From: TMED26 sp002694075 | GTDB taxonomy: Bacteria; Pseudomonadota; Alphaproteobacteria; Thalassobaculales; Thalassobaculaceae | Direction: 5' to 3' | NCBI GenBank assembly: GCA_036160575.1 | Contig: JAYYDT010000103.1 | Span: forward strand, 19,016-83,015 | Length of the DNA: 64,000 nucleotides | Shown here: positions 42,288-50,636 of the stretch, piece by piece | Layout of the letters: each line of letters begins with the position of its first letter | Position numbering within the stretch: the first letter of the stretch is position 1 | Notes under the pieces: model-generated | Seen by the model: only the letters and a program-made list of their open reading frames with translations | Told to the model about the DNA's origin: nothing | Databases searched by the model: none | Program-made: the position numbers and the translations under genes

Positions 42288-42785
42288 ATGGAAGCGCCAA
42301 GCAGTTTCGCCGCCGTCCCTTTGGAAACCCAGGTCACGGTCGAACCGGGATGGATCGATTACAACGGCCATATGAACGTGGCCTACTACGTGCTGGCTTT
42401 TGACCGGGCCACCGACCGCATGCTCGACCTGTTGGATGTGGGCGAGGCCTACCGCCGCCGGACCGAGGCCTCGTTTTTCGTGCTGGAAAGCCATATCACC
42501 TACGACCGCGAGGTGGTGGCCGACGATCCCTTGCGAATCACCACTCAAATCCTCGGCAGCGACACCAAGCGATTGCACTTTTTTCATCACATGCATCATG
42601 CCGACGCGGGTTACCTGGCCGCCACCACCGAGTTGATGGGCCTGCATGTGGATCTTACCCAGCGCCGGTCGGCGGCGTTGCCGGCGGCGGCCGCGGCGCG
42701 AGTCGCCGCGTTGACCGCGGCGCATCGTGATCTGCCATGGCCGGAAAAAGCCGGCCGACGCATGTCCCTCGACCGGAAAGGCTAA
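42288..42785 (+). CDS. 4-hydroxybenzoyl-CoA thioesterase-like (hotdog) protein
   Basis: A 165-residue hotdog-fold thioesterase. WIDYNGHMNVAYYVLAFDRATD contains the catalytic Asp and the long helix of the 4HBT family, followed by FFVLESHITYDREV and FFHHMHHADAGYLAATTE. Similar domains are fused to L-carnitine dehydrogenases, but here it stands alone. It should hydrolyse a small acyl-CoA; which one is unknown. Confidence 0.9.
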   Translation: MEAPSSFAAVPLETQVTVEPGWIDYNGHMNVAYYVLAFDRATDRMLDLLDVGEAYRRRTEASFFVLESHITYDREVVADDPLRITTQILGSDTKRLHFFHHMHHADAGYLAATTELMGLHVDLTQRRSAALPAAAAARVAALTAAHRDLPWPEKAGRRMSLDRKG

Positions 42786-42793
42786 GGCACGCC

Positions 42794-44557
42794 ATGGTGG
42801 ATAGGCTGGCACGCCTCCTCGATCGTGCGCGTCCGGCCTTGCGTGGCGAGCAATTAGCGTTGCATCTCTTGGCCCTGGGGGTCGGGGTCGCGGCGGCGGC
42901 CGGGGCGGTGGTCTTTCGTGAGGCGATTGACCTCTTCCAGTTGTTTTTCTTGGGCTTTCGCCATGAAAACGTGGCCTCCGGCGCCGTCGAATTGCCGGCG
43001 TGGCGTCTCTTGCTGGCGCCCACCGCCGGCGGCCTGTTGATCGGCTATCTCAGCTACCGTTTCGTGCCCGGTGGCCGGCCGCAGGGCGTCGCGCATGTGA
43101 TCGAGGCCAATGCCCGCCTGGCCGGCCGCATGTCTTTGCGTCAGGGCATTAGCACCGCCCTGATCAACGCCGCGTCTATCGGGTCCGGCGCCTCGACCGG
43201 GCGTGAGGGACCGGCGGTGCATTTCGGCGCGGCCATCGCCAGTTGGTTGGGCCGGCCCTTCCGCCTGACTCGCTCGCAATCGCGCACGCTTCTTGGTTGC
43301 GGCGTGGCGGCGGCGGTCGCGGCCAGCTTCAACGCCCCAATCGCCGGCGTGTTTTTCGCCCTCGAGGTGGTCATTGGCCATTACGCGCTGCAGGCTTTTT
43401 CCCCCATCGTGGTGGCCTCGGTCGCTGGCACCTTGGTGTCGCGCATGTATTTTGGCGACTATCCGGCGTTCATTTTGCCGGAAGGCGACATCCGCTCGTT
43501 TTGGGAGTTTCCGGCCTTCGCCCTGTTGGGGGTGGCCAGTGCCGCCGTCGCCATCGCTTTCATGCGGCTGGCCGGCGCGATTGAGCTTGGCGTCGGCCGC
43601 TTGGTCAAACGTGGCCCCCTGCCGCCCTGGCTGTTTCCAGCTTTCGCCGGATTTTTGGTCGGTGTGATGGCCTTGCGTTATCCCGAACTATTAGGCGTCG
43701 GCTATGAGGCGACCGATAACGCGTTACGCGCGAATTACGAGCTGTCCATGTTGGTCACGCTGTTGGCTTTGAAAATCGTCGCCACGGCGGCCTGTGTCGG
43801 CTGCGGTTTCGGTGGTGGCGTGTTCAGCCCGGCGTTGTTTTTGGGCGCCATGCTGGGCGGCGCTTTCGGGCAGATCGCGGCGATCCCCTTTCCCGATTTG
43901 CATTCCGGCGCCGCCACCTATTCCTTGATCGGCATGGGCGCGGTCGCCGGCGCGGTTCTGGGGGCGCCGATTTCGACCATTTTGATGGTGTTTGAATTGA
44001 CCGGCGACTATCGCACCACCTTGGGCGTGATGGTCGCCGTCTCGATCGCCTCGATCATCACCAAATCCTTCCACTCGCCGTCGTTTTTCGCCGACCAATT
44101 GGCGCGCCGCGGGGTGCCGCTGAGCGGCGGGCATGACAGCGCCATTCTCAGCGGGGTGACGGTCGACTTTTGGCGACCGCCGCCAGCCGAAGTCAATAGT
44201 GCGGCCCCGCTGACGGCGGTACGCGTGGCCGTGCGCGACGCCGCCCCAGGGCCGGTGATGGTGGTCGACGACGCGCGTGCCCTGGTTGGCACGATTGAGC
44301 TTGGAGATTTGCCCGCGGACGATGTCACGGCGGCACCGACCGCCGGTGAAATGGCCCGGCCCTGCCCGGAGGTTTTGCTGGCCGACGCTGATCTGGCGGC
44401 GGTGGTCGCCCAGTTTGAGCGTGGCGACGTCGCTTTCCTTCCGGTGGTCGAGGACGCCGCCGGTCGTGTTCTTCGCGGCCTGGTGACGGAGCGCGACGCG
44501 TTGCGCGCCTATAACCGCCGCTTGCTGCGCCAGCGGGCCGAGGAGCATGGCGAATAG
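42794..44557 (+). CDS. ClC-type chloride channel/antiporter with CBS-like tail
   Basis: A 587-residue ClC protein. The selectivity motifs GSGASTGREGPAVHFGA, FNAPIAGVFFALE and GFGGGVFSPALFLGAMLGG are seen across about 16 helices. The cytoplasmic tail (about 450-570) is CBS-like: AAPGPVMVVDDARALVGTIELGDL and FLPVVEDAAGRVLRGLVTERDAL. The ATG at 42794 lies eight bases after the thioesterase stop. It probably exchanges chloride and protons, or another anion, across the inner membrane. Confidence 0.93.
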   Translation: MVDRLARLLDRARPALRGEQLALHLLALGVGVAAAAGAVVFREAIDLFQLFFLGFRHENVASGAVELPAWRLLLAPTAGGLLIGYLSYRFVPGGRPQGVAHVIEANARLAGRMSLRQGISTALINAASIGSGASTGREGPAVHFGAAIASWLGRPFRLTRSQSRTLLGCGVAAAVAASFNAPIAGVFFALEVVIGHYALQAFSPIVVASVAGTLVSRMYFGDYPAFILPEGDIRSFWEFPAFALLGVASAAVAIAFMRLAGAIELGVGRLVKRGPLPPWLFPAFAGFLVGVMALRYPELLGVGYEATDNALRANYELSMLVTLLALKIVATAACVGCGFGGGVFSPALFLGAMLGGAFGQIAAIPFPDLHSGAATYSLIGMGAVAGAVLGAPISTILMVFELTGDYRTTLGVMVAVSIASIITKSFHSPSFFADQLARRGVPLSGGHDSAILSGVTVDFWRPPPAEVNSAAPLTAVRVAVRDAAPGPVMVVDDARALVGTIELGDLPADDVTAAPTAGEMARPCPEVLLADADLAAVVAQFERGDVAFLPVVEDAAGRVLRGLVTERDALRAYNRRLLRQRAEEHGE

Positions 44558-44612
44558 GCCCGGCGATTCGGGCCGGATCGCCACCACCCCACCGACGCCC
44601 GACCTCGCCGAA

Positions 44613-44633
44613 GGCACGCCCGCCGGGCGTGCC
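44613..44633 (+). other. GC-rich hairpin between ClC gene and uvrD
   Basis: GGCACGCCC and GGGCGTGCC form a 9-bp stem with a 3-nt loop, 55 bp after the ClC gene. No T-run follows. It may end or stabilise the upstream transcript. Confidence 0.45.
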
Positions 44634-44677
44634 ACCGCCAGCGTTGAATTGCGCCTTGGATGGGTTAGCTTTGAGTC

Positions 44678-47026
44678 ATGAGCGATTTGTTCTCTTATAG
44701 CGACGACGAACCGGCGGCGCGCCCGTTTCAACCGGCGCCGCCGGCGCCGACCGCGCCGATGGCCCCAGGGCCGGCGGCCGACAGCTATTTGTCGGTGCTC
44801 AACGACCGTCAGCGCGAGGCGGTCGAGCGTTTGGACGGCCCGGTCTTGGTGCTGGCCGGCGCGGGCACCGGTAAAACCCGGGCGCTCACCACTCGCTTGG
44901 GCCATTTGTTGAACCAGGGCCGCGCACGCCCCTGGAATGTGTTGGCGGTGACCTTCACCAACAAAGCCGCCGGCGAAATGAAAGAGCGCGTCGCCGCCAT
45001 CATTGGCCCGGCCGCCGAGCAGGTCTGGCTCGGCACATTCCACGCCCTGGGTGCGCGCATCTTGCGGCGCCACGCCGAACTGGTCGGGCTCAACAGCAAT
45101 TTCACCATCCTTGACGCCGATGATCAGCAACGGCTGGTCAAGCAATTGCTGCAAGCCGAGGGGATCGACGACAAGAAATGGCCGGCTCGCATGGTGCTAA
45201 CGGTGCTGCAGCGCTGGAAAGATCGCGGCTTGACGCCGGACAAGGTATCGCCCGGCGATGGCGGCGACATCGCGGCCGGCCGTCTACATGAGATTTACCG
45301 CCTGTACCAGGACCGCTTGCGGGTCCTGAACGCCGCCGATTTTGGCGATTTGCTGTTGCTTAACCTGAAGCTATTTCAGGAGAACGCCGATGTGCTGGAA
45401 AAATACCAGCAGCAATTCGCCTACATCCTGGTCGACGAATACCAGGACACCAATGTCGCGCAATATCTGTGGCTGCGCTTGTTGGCGCAGGGGCACCGCA
45501 ACATCTGCTGCGTCGGCGACGATGATCAATCGATCTACGGCTGGCGGGGGGCGGAGATCGGCAACATCCTCAAGTTTGAAAAGGATTTTCCGGGCGCCGC
45601 GGTGATCCGCCTGGAACAGAATTACCGGTCGACCACCCGTATCTTGGCGGCCGCCGGCGCGTTGATCGCGCAGAACGAGGAACGCCTGGGCAAAACCTTG
45701 TGGACCGAGGGCGACGAGGGCGATCCGCTGCTCGTTCGCGGGCTGTGGGATGGCGAGGAGGAGGCGCGCACCGTCGCCGATGAGATCGAGGCCCATCAGC
45801 GGCGCGGCACGCCCTTGGAGCAAATCGCCATTTTGGTCCGCGCCGGCTTTCAGACCCGCGAGTTCGAAGAACGTTTCATCACGCTGGGGTTGCCTTATCG
45901 GGTGGTCGGTGGCGCGCGGTTTTACGAGCGCTTGGAAATCCGTGACGCCATCGCCTATCTGCGCCTGATCCATCAGCCGTCCGACGATCTGGCCTTTGAG
46001 CGGATTATCAACAAGCCGGCGCGCGGCATCGGCAAAACCACGATGCAGGCGATCCATGCGCTGGCCCGGGCCAGTGAACGGCCATTGATGGACTGTGCCC
46101 GCACGCTGTTGGCCAGTGACGAGCTGCGGCCGGCCGGCCGGCGCGCGCTGTCGGAAATTGTCGAAACCTTCGCGCGCTGGCGCGATCTGGCGACCCACAT
46201 GCCGCATGGCGACCTGGCCGCCACGGTGTTGGATGAATCCGGCTATACCGAGATGTGGCAAAAGGACAAGTCGCCGGAGGCGCCTGGCCGCCTTGAAAAC
46301 CTCAAGGAATTGGTCAGCGCGATGCAGGAGTTTGAGACCCTCGGCGGCTTTTTGGAGCATATCAGCCTGGTGATGGAAAACACCGTCGCCAGCCAGGGCG
46401 CGCAAGTTTCCTTGATGACCTTACATGCCGCCAAGGGGCTGGAATTCGATGTCGTCTTCCTGCCCGGCTGGGAGGAGGGGGTTTTCCCCAACCAACGCGC
46501 TCTTGACGAAAATGGCGCTGCCGGGCTCGAGGAGGAGCGGCGCCTCGCCTATGTCGGAATCACCCGCGCCCGGCGCCAGGTGGAAATTAGTTTCGCCGCC
46601 AATCGGCGCATGCATGGCCTCTGGCAAAGCGCGATCCCATCGCGGTTCGTTCAGGAACTGCCCAACGAACATGTCGAGATCATGAGTGAAAGCGGGCTTT
46701 ACGGCGGCGGCCGTGACGCCGATACCTTGAGCGGCCGTCTGGTCGCCGGCGATCTATGGGACGATCCCGGCGCCGGTGACCGACGCCATGGCCCGGGTTA
46801 TGGCCGGCGGCGGGGTCGCGACCGACCGACTGCGGCGCCGACCATCGATGGCCAAGGCTATCTGGTGGAACAAAAGCCAAGCCAAAAATTCGCTGTCGGC
46901 GACCGCGTCTTTCACCAGAAATTCGGTATGGGCGATGTCGTCGCCGTCGATGGCGGCAAGCTTGACATTGCCTTCGACAAAGCCGGTCGCAAAAAGGTCG
47001 TCGATAGCTTTGTCAGCTATCCCTGA
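44678..47026 (+). CDS. uvrD: UvrD/PcrA-type DNA helicase
   Basis: A 782-residue superfamily 1A helicase that unwinds DNA 3' to 5' in excision and mismatch repair. Walker A is AGAGTGKTRAL (about 64-74). Also seen are VTFTNKAAGEMKER, VDEYQDTN (motif II), GDDDQSIYGWRGA (motif III), YRSTTRIL, MTLHAAKGLEFDVVFLPG and YVGITRAR (motif VI). A Gly/Arg/Asp-rich linker leads to a C-terminal tudor-like tail (QKFAVGDRVFHQKFGMGDV) as in PcrA. prmA starts two bases downstream of its stop codon. Confidence 0.96.
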   Translation: MSDLFSYSDDEPAARPFQPAPPAPTAPMAPGPAADSYLSVLNDRQREAVERLDGPVLVLAGAGTGKTRALTTRLGHLLNQGRARPWNVLAVTFTNKAAGEMKERVAAIIGPAAEQVWLGTFHALGARILRRHAELVGLNSNFTILDADDQQRLVKQLLQAEGIDDKKWPARMVLTVLQRWKDRGLTPDKVSPGDGGDIAAGRLHEIYRLYQDRLRVLNAADFGDLLLLNLKLFQENADVLEKYQQQFAYILVDEYQDTNVAQYLWLRLLAQGHRNICCVGDDDQSIYGWRGAEIGNILKFEKDFPGAAVIRLEQNYRSTTRILAAAGALIAQNEERLGKTLWTEGDEGDPLLVRGLWDGEEEARTVADEIEAHQRRGTPLEQIAILVRAGFQTREFEERFITLGLPYRVVGGARFYERLEIRDAIAYLRLIHQPSDDLAFERIINKPARGIGKTTMQAIHALARASERPLMDCARTLLASDELRPAGRRALSEIVETFARWRDLATHMPHGDLAATVLDESGYTEMWQKDKSPEAPGRLENLKELVSAMQEFETLGGFLEHISLVMENTVASQGAQVSLMTLHAAKGLEFDVVFLPGWEEGVFPNQRALDENGAAGLEEERRLAYVGITRARRQVEISFAANRRMHGLWQSAIPSRFVQELPNEHVEIMSESGLYGGGRDADTLSGRLVAGDLWDDPGAGDRRHGPGYGRRRGRDRPTAAPTIDGQGYLVEQKPSQKFAVGDRVFHQKFGMGDVVAVDGGKLDIAFDKAGRKKVVDSFVSYP

Positions 47027-47027
47027 G

Positions 47028-47999
47028 ATGTCGGAGTCAGCCTCTTCGGCGGGGCTGTGGCGCGTCGCGGTGGAGGTGCCGGCGGCCTTGGCCGCGGCCG
47101 TCGAAGCGGTGCTCGAACCTCATGTTGAAACCATGGCGGTGATGGAGATTAGCGGCGGCACGGCGACCGCATTGGCGCCGTCGGCGACCACGCCGATGGT
47201 GGTCGAGGGGTTTACCCAAAGACAACCCGATCGCCTGGTGATTGAGGCGGGTTTGGCCGGCGCCATGACAAGCGGTGCGCCGCCTGTCTTGCGGATTGAG
47301 GACCATGGCGAGCGCGATTGGCTGGCCGAAAATCGCGCGTCTTTCCCGGCCATCGATGTGGGCCGTTTTCATATTCGCGGCAGCCATCTTGGCGCACCGC
47401 CGCCGCCGGGGCGGACGGTCCTGCGCGTCGATGCCGCGGCCGCCTTTGGCTCCGGCAGCCATGCCACCACCGCCGGTTGTTTGGCGATGCTCGCGCGGCT
47501 GGCCCTCGGCCGCCGCCGTCGGCGTGTTTTGGATATGGGCACCGGCACCGGGATATTGGCCCTGGCCGCCGCCCGCCTGTGGCCGGCGGCACGGCTGTGG
47601 GCGGTTGATAATGACGCCGACGCGGTCGCCATGACCGCGCGCAATCGCCGGCGTAACGCGGTTGGCCGGCGTCTGACGCCGGTCCACTGGGCCGGCTATC
47701 GCCATCCGGTTTTGGTCGGTGCCGGTCCCTTCGATTTGATCGTCGCCAATATCCTGGCGCGCCCCTTGATTGACATGGCGCCTGATTTGGCGGCCCATTT
47801 GGCGCCAGGTGGCCGCGCCGTTCTGTCGGGATTGTTGGTCCACCAGGAGCGCGGCGTGCTGCTCGCCCATCGCCGCGTCGGCTTGGTGCCGGTCGCGCGG
47901 CGCCATGTCGACGGCTGGTCGACCCTGTTGTTGGCGCACGTAAAAAAACGGCGACCCGAAGGTCGCCGTTGGAAGTCGGTTGGAAACAACTTGCCGTGA
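47028..47999 (+). CDS. prmA: Ribosomal protein L11 methyltransferase-like protein
   Basis: A 323-residue class I SAM-dependent methyltransferase. It has an N-terminal substrate-binding part, then RVDAAAAFGSGSHATTAGCLAML, the SAM motif VLDMGTGTGILALAAARL, and the catalytic-type FDLIVANILARPLIDMAPDL, all matching PrmA, which trimethylates ribosomal protein L11. After the natural end near WSTLLLAHV, the frame continues for about 20 basic residues (KKRRPEGRRWKSVGNNLP). These are encoded by the terminator of the convergent DUF1127 gene, so the tail is probably a by-product of that overlap. Confidence 0.9.
   Translation: MSESASSAGLWRVAVEVPAALAAAVEAVLEPHVETMAVMEISGGTATALAPSATTPMVVEGFTQRQPDRLVIEAGLAGAMTSGAPPVLRIEDHGERDWLAENRASFPAIDVGRFHIRGSHLGAPPPPGRTVLRVDAAAAFGSGSHATTAGCLAMLARLALGRRRRRVLDMGTGTGILALAAARLWPAARLWAVDNDADAVAMTARNRRRNAVGRRLTPVHWAGYRHPVLVGAGPFDLIVANILARPLIDMAPDLAAHLAPGGRAVLSGLLVHQERGVLLAHRRVGLVPVARRHVDGWSTLLLAHVKKRRPEGRRWKSVGNNLP
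47942..47970 (-). terminator. Terminator of the DUF1127 gene, inside prmA
   Basis: On the minus strand AACGGCGACC, a TTCG loop, GGTCGCCGTT and then seven T (the first inside the stem) form a strong intrinsic terminator 40 bp after the DUF1127 stop. It has the same design as the sRNA terminator at 744-774. On the plus strand it lies within the prmA reading frame. Confidence 0.9.
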
Positions 48000-48009
48000 A
48001 GGCGCCGGT

Positions 48010-48396
48010 TTAGGCGGCGAGCTTTTCCTCGGCAGGTTTCGTGGTGGACGCCAAGTCGACCGCCGCCACCGCAGGCTCACTGTGGCGCCGTAGGCTCCGG
48101 TCACCGGCCACGGCGGCGGGAATTTCGGCGCGGGACAGGCCGATGTCGCGTAAAATGTAGTCGGGCAGCGCGGCCAGTTGATTGCGCGCGCGCGCCGCTT
48201 TGACGCGGTGCGTGAACGCCGACCACAGGTTGCGAACCGCTTGGCCGAAGTAAGCCGCGCGCAGACGATGCGCCTGCGCCCGAAAGGCGGCGATCTCTTC
48301 ATCGGTCGGCTGGCGACCGGCGATGATCGTATTGCCGGCGAGGGTCGCGGCGTCGGCCGCGGGGATGTCAAAGTCTTGGTTATGGATCATATTCAT
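48010..48396 (-). CDS. DUF1127 domain-containing protein
   Basis: A 128-residue protein. The segment ARARNQLAALPDYILRDIGLSRAEIPAAV (about 70-98) is the DUF1127 domain. Before it is a Gln/Ala/Arg-rich helical region (about 32-68) and after it an Ala-rich tail. DUF1127 proteins are small, basic and alphaproteobacterial. In Agrobacterium they affect phosphate and carbon metabolism and in Brucella they belong to the VtlR regulon (recalled literature). This one is longer than the minimal 45-residue type. A candidate VtlR site lies 108 bp upstream. An in-frame ATG at 48390 is also possible. Confidence 0.85.
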   Translation of the reverse strand: MNMIHNQDFDIPAADAATLAGNTIIAGRQPTDEEIAAFRAQAHRLRAAYFGQAVRNLWSAFTHRVKAARARNQLAALPDYILRDIGLSRAEIPAAVAGDRSLRRHSEPAVAAVDLASTTKPAEEKLAA

Positions 48397-48503
48397 GGCA
48401 AGTCTCCGTTTGGTCGGTGTTTAGGGGAAAGGCTAGATCCCTTCATTGATCGGAAGATGGGTTGTGACGGGTGAAACGAAAACCGATAATTTTGCACCGC
48501 AGC

Positions 48504-48520
48504 AATGCAGAATTTGCATG
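48504..48520. promoter_or_regulatory. Second copy of the candidate LsrB/VtlR operator
   Basis: AATGCAGAATTTGCATG matches the site at 925-941 in 15 of 17 positions and in the same orientation relative to the minus-strand gene it precedes. Similarity continues beyond the palindrome: on the minus strand both copies are followed by GCTG, then TGC, then AATT at equal distance. That suggests a shared promoter architecture. Confidence 0.6.
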
Positions 48521-48577
48521 GCTTGTGAAAAATTGAATAACCAACAGTTATAAATATGTTTTTCGGGAAAAAGATGA

Positions 48578-48619
48578 TGTCATACGGCGCCAAATGGCAG
48601 GATATTGTCATATTGCGCC
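48578..48619 (+). repeat. Imperfect 14-bp direct repeat upstream of aminopeptidase P
   Basis: TGTCATACGGCGCC (48578) and TGTCATATTGCGCC (48606) match in 12 of 14 positions, with starts 28 bp apart, just before the ribosome site of the aminopeptidase gene. It could be a tandem regulator site; nothing else supports this. Confidence 0.3.
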
Positions 48620-48640
48620 GCAAAAAGGAGGGGGTTGCGC

Positions 48641-50629
48641 ATGGCTCCGGATGAACTGGTGGCGCGTTTGCGAGACGCCGGCGCCGAAGTGTCGTTGGCT
48701 GATTTGGACGCGGTGATTGACGGGGTGAACGCCGCGCCGACGGGCCATGATCCGGCCGCTTGGTTGACGTTGATTGGCGCCGAACTGCCGACCGATTTGG
48801 CCGCCGCGCTGGAGGCCCGGCGGACGGCCCGCCAGGCGCCGGTGACGGCGGGCGATCCGGCGGCACGGTTGGCGGCCTTGCGGGCGCGCCTGGCGCAGGT
48901 CGAGGTCGACGGTTTTCTCATTCCCCGCGCCGATGAGTTTTTGGGCGAATACATCGCCGCCCAGGCCGAACGCCTGTTTTGGCTGACCGGTTTTAATGGC
49001 TCGGCCGGATTGGCCGTTGTGACGGCCGACACGGCGGCGATTTTCACCGATGGCCGCTACACCTTGCAGGTGCGCGATCAGGTCGACACCACTCTTTATG
49101 AAACCCATCACATCACCGACTCGCCGGCGACCGCCTGGCTCAAGGCCCATCTGCCGGCCGGTGGACGGCTCGGCTACGACCCGTGGCTGCACACGCGCGA
49201 CGGCCTGGCGCGCTATGACAAGGCACTGGCCGACGTCGGGGCGACGACGGTGGCGCTGACGGAAAATCCGATTGACGCGGTTTGGGCCGACCAGCCGCCG
49301 CCGCCGCTGACGCCGATGTTCGCCCACGACCTCGCCTTTACCGGCCGGACCAGCGCCGACAAGCGCCATGATTTGGCCGAGCAGTTGGCCGCGGCCGGCC
49401 ATGACGCCTTTGTGTTGACCTCGCCGGAGTCAATCGCCTGGCTGCTGAATGTCCGTGGCGGCGACGTGCCACGCACCCCGCTCAGCCAAGCTTTCGCCGT
49501 GCTTCACAAAAGTGGGGCGGTCGATCTTTATGTCGACCCACGCAAGGTGACCGCGGCCACCCGCGGCCACCTCGGTAATGAGGTGAGCGTCGCCCCCCGG
49601 GACCAATTCGGCGCCGGTTTGGACATTTTGGCGGGACGTGGCGCGGTGGTCGGCGTGGACGCCGGCGACAGCCCGGTATGGGTATGGCAGCGGTTGGTCG
49701 CGGCCGGCGCCACCCCGGTCGCCGATAGCGACCCGGTGGTCATGCCGCGGGCCTGTAAAAATCCCATCGAACTGGCCGGCATGGTCGCCGCCCACGAACG
49801 GGACGGCTTGGCCATTTGCCGGTTTCTGGCCTGGCTGGACCGGACCTCGCCGGGCACTGTCAGCGAAATCGACGCGGCCCGGAAATTGGCTGATTTCCGC
49901 GCCGAGGGCGCGCATTTCCGCGATCTCAGCTTTGACACCATCTCCGGTACCGGGCCGAACGGCGCCATCGTCCATTACCGGGTCAGTCCACAGACCAATC
50001 GGGTGTTGGCGGCCGGCGACCTGTACTTGGTTGATAGTGGCGGTCAGTATCTCGATGGCACCACCGACATCACCCGGACCATCGCCATCGGCCCGCCCGG
50101 CGCGGTCGAGCGGGACCGTTTCACCCGCGTGCTCAAGGGCCATATCGCCATCGCCACGGCGGTGTTCCCAACCGGAACCAATGGCGCCCAGCTCGATGTT
50201 TTGGCGCGCGCCGCGTTGTGGCGCGTGGGGATCGACTACGACCATGGGACGGGCCACGGGGTCGGCGCCTATCTCGGGGTGCATGAAGGCCCGCACCGCA
50301 TTTCCAAGGGCGAGGGCGCGCCGGCCCTGCGCGCCGGCATGGTCGTCTCCAACGAGCCAGGCTATTACAAGACCGGCGCCTTCGGCATTCGCATTGAAAA
50401 TTTGGTCACGGTGGTTGATCACGAAATCGCCGGCGGCGAACGCGCGATGCTGGCCTTCGAGACTTTGACCCTGGCGCCCATCGACCGCCGATTGATTGAC
50501 GCGGCGCTGCTGACCGGCGAGGAAATCGCCTGGTTGGACGCCTATCACGCGCGGGTGTGGGCGGCTTATGGAACCGCCTTGACAGGCGCGGACCGGGACT
50601 GGTTGGCGGCCGCGACGGCGCCGCTGTAA
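48641..50629 (+). CDS. Xaa-Pro aminopeptidase (M24B family) with N-terminal extension
   Basis: A 662-residue aminopeptidase P that removes an N-terminal residue preceding proline. It has two creatinase-like N domains (first begins about residue 70, LAALRARLAQVEVDGFLIPRADEFLGEY) and the pita-bread catalytic domain. Metal ligands are visible in LVDSGGQYLDGTTDITRT, TGHGVGAYLGVHEGPH, SNEPGYY and IRIENLVTV. Unusually, about 70 residues precede the first domain and contain a helix-hairpin-like DELVARLRDAGAEVSLADLDAVIDGVN. The start is fixed by AAAAAGGAGGGGG six bases before the ATG. Confidence 0.93.
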   Translation: MAPDELVARLRDAGAEVSLADLDAVIDGVNAAPTGHDPAAWLTLIGAELPTDLAAALEARRTARQAPVTAGDPAARLAALRARLAQVEVDGFLIPRADEFLGEYIAAQAERLFWLTGFNGSAGLAVVTADTAAIFTDGRYTLQVRDQVDTTLYETHHITDSPATAWLKAHLPAGGRLGYDPWLHTRDGLARYDKALADVGATTVALTENPIDAVWADQPPPPLTPMFAHDLAFTGRTSADKRHDLAEQLAAAGHDAFVLTSPESIAWLLNVRGGDVPRTPLSQAFAVLHKSGAVDLYVDPRKVTAATRGHLGNEVSVAPRDQFGAGLDILAGRGAVVGVDAGDSPVWVWQRLVAAGATPVADSDPVVMPRACKNPIELAGMVAAHERDGLAICRFLAWLDRTSPGTVSEIDAARKLADFRAEGAHFRDLSFDTISGTGPNGAIVHYRVSPQTNRVLAAGDLYLVDSGGQYLDGTTDITRTIAIGPPGAVERDRFTRVLKGHIAIATAVFPTGTNGAQLDVLARAALWRVGIDYDHGTGHGVGAYLGVHEGPHRISKGEGAPALRAGMVVSNEPGYYKTGAFGIRIENLVTVVDHEIAGGERAMLAFETLTLAPIDRRLIDAALLTGEEIAWLDAYHARVWAAYGTALTGADRDWLAAATAPL

Positions 50630-50636
50630 GGCCCGC

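Noticed and set aside
43724..45154. 476-codon open frame antisense across the ClC gene and uvrD
   Set aside because: It spans the ends of two clear genes and the gap between them; composition is Arg/Gly/Gln-rich as usual for GC-rich shadows.
47037..48371. 444-codon minus-strand frame over prmA and the DUF1127 gene
   Set aside because: It would override both real genes and their shared terminator; low-complexity composition.
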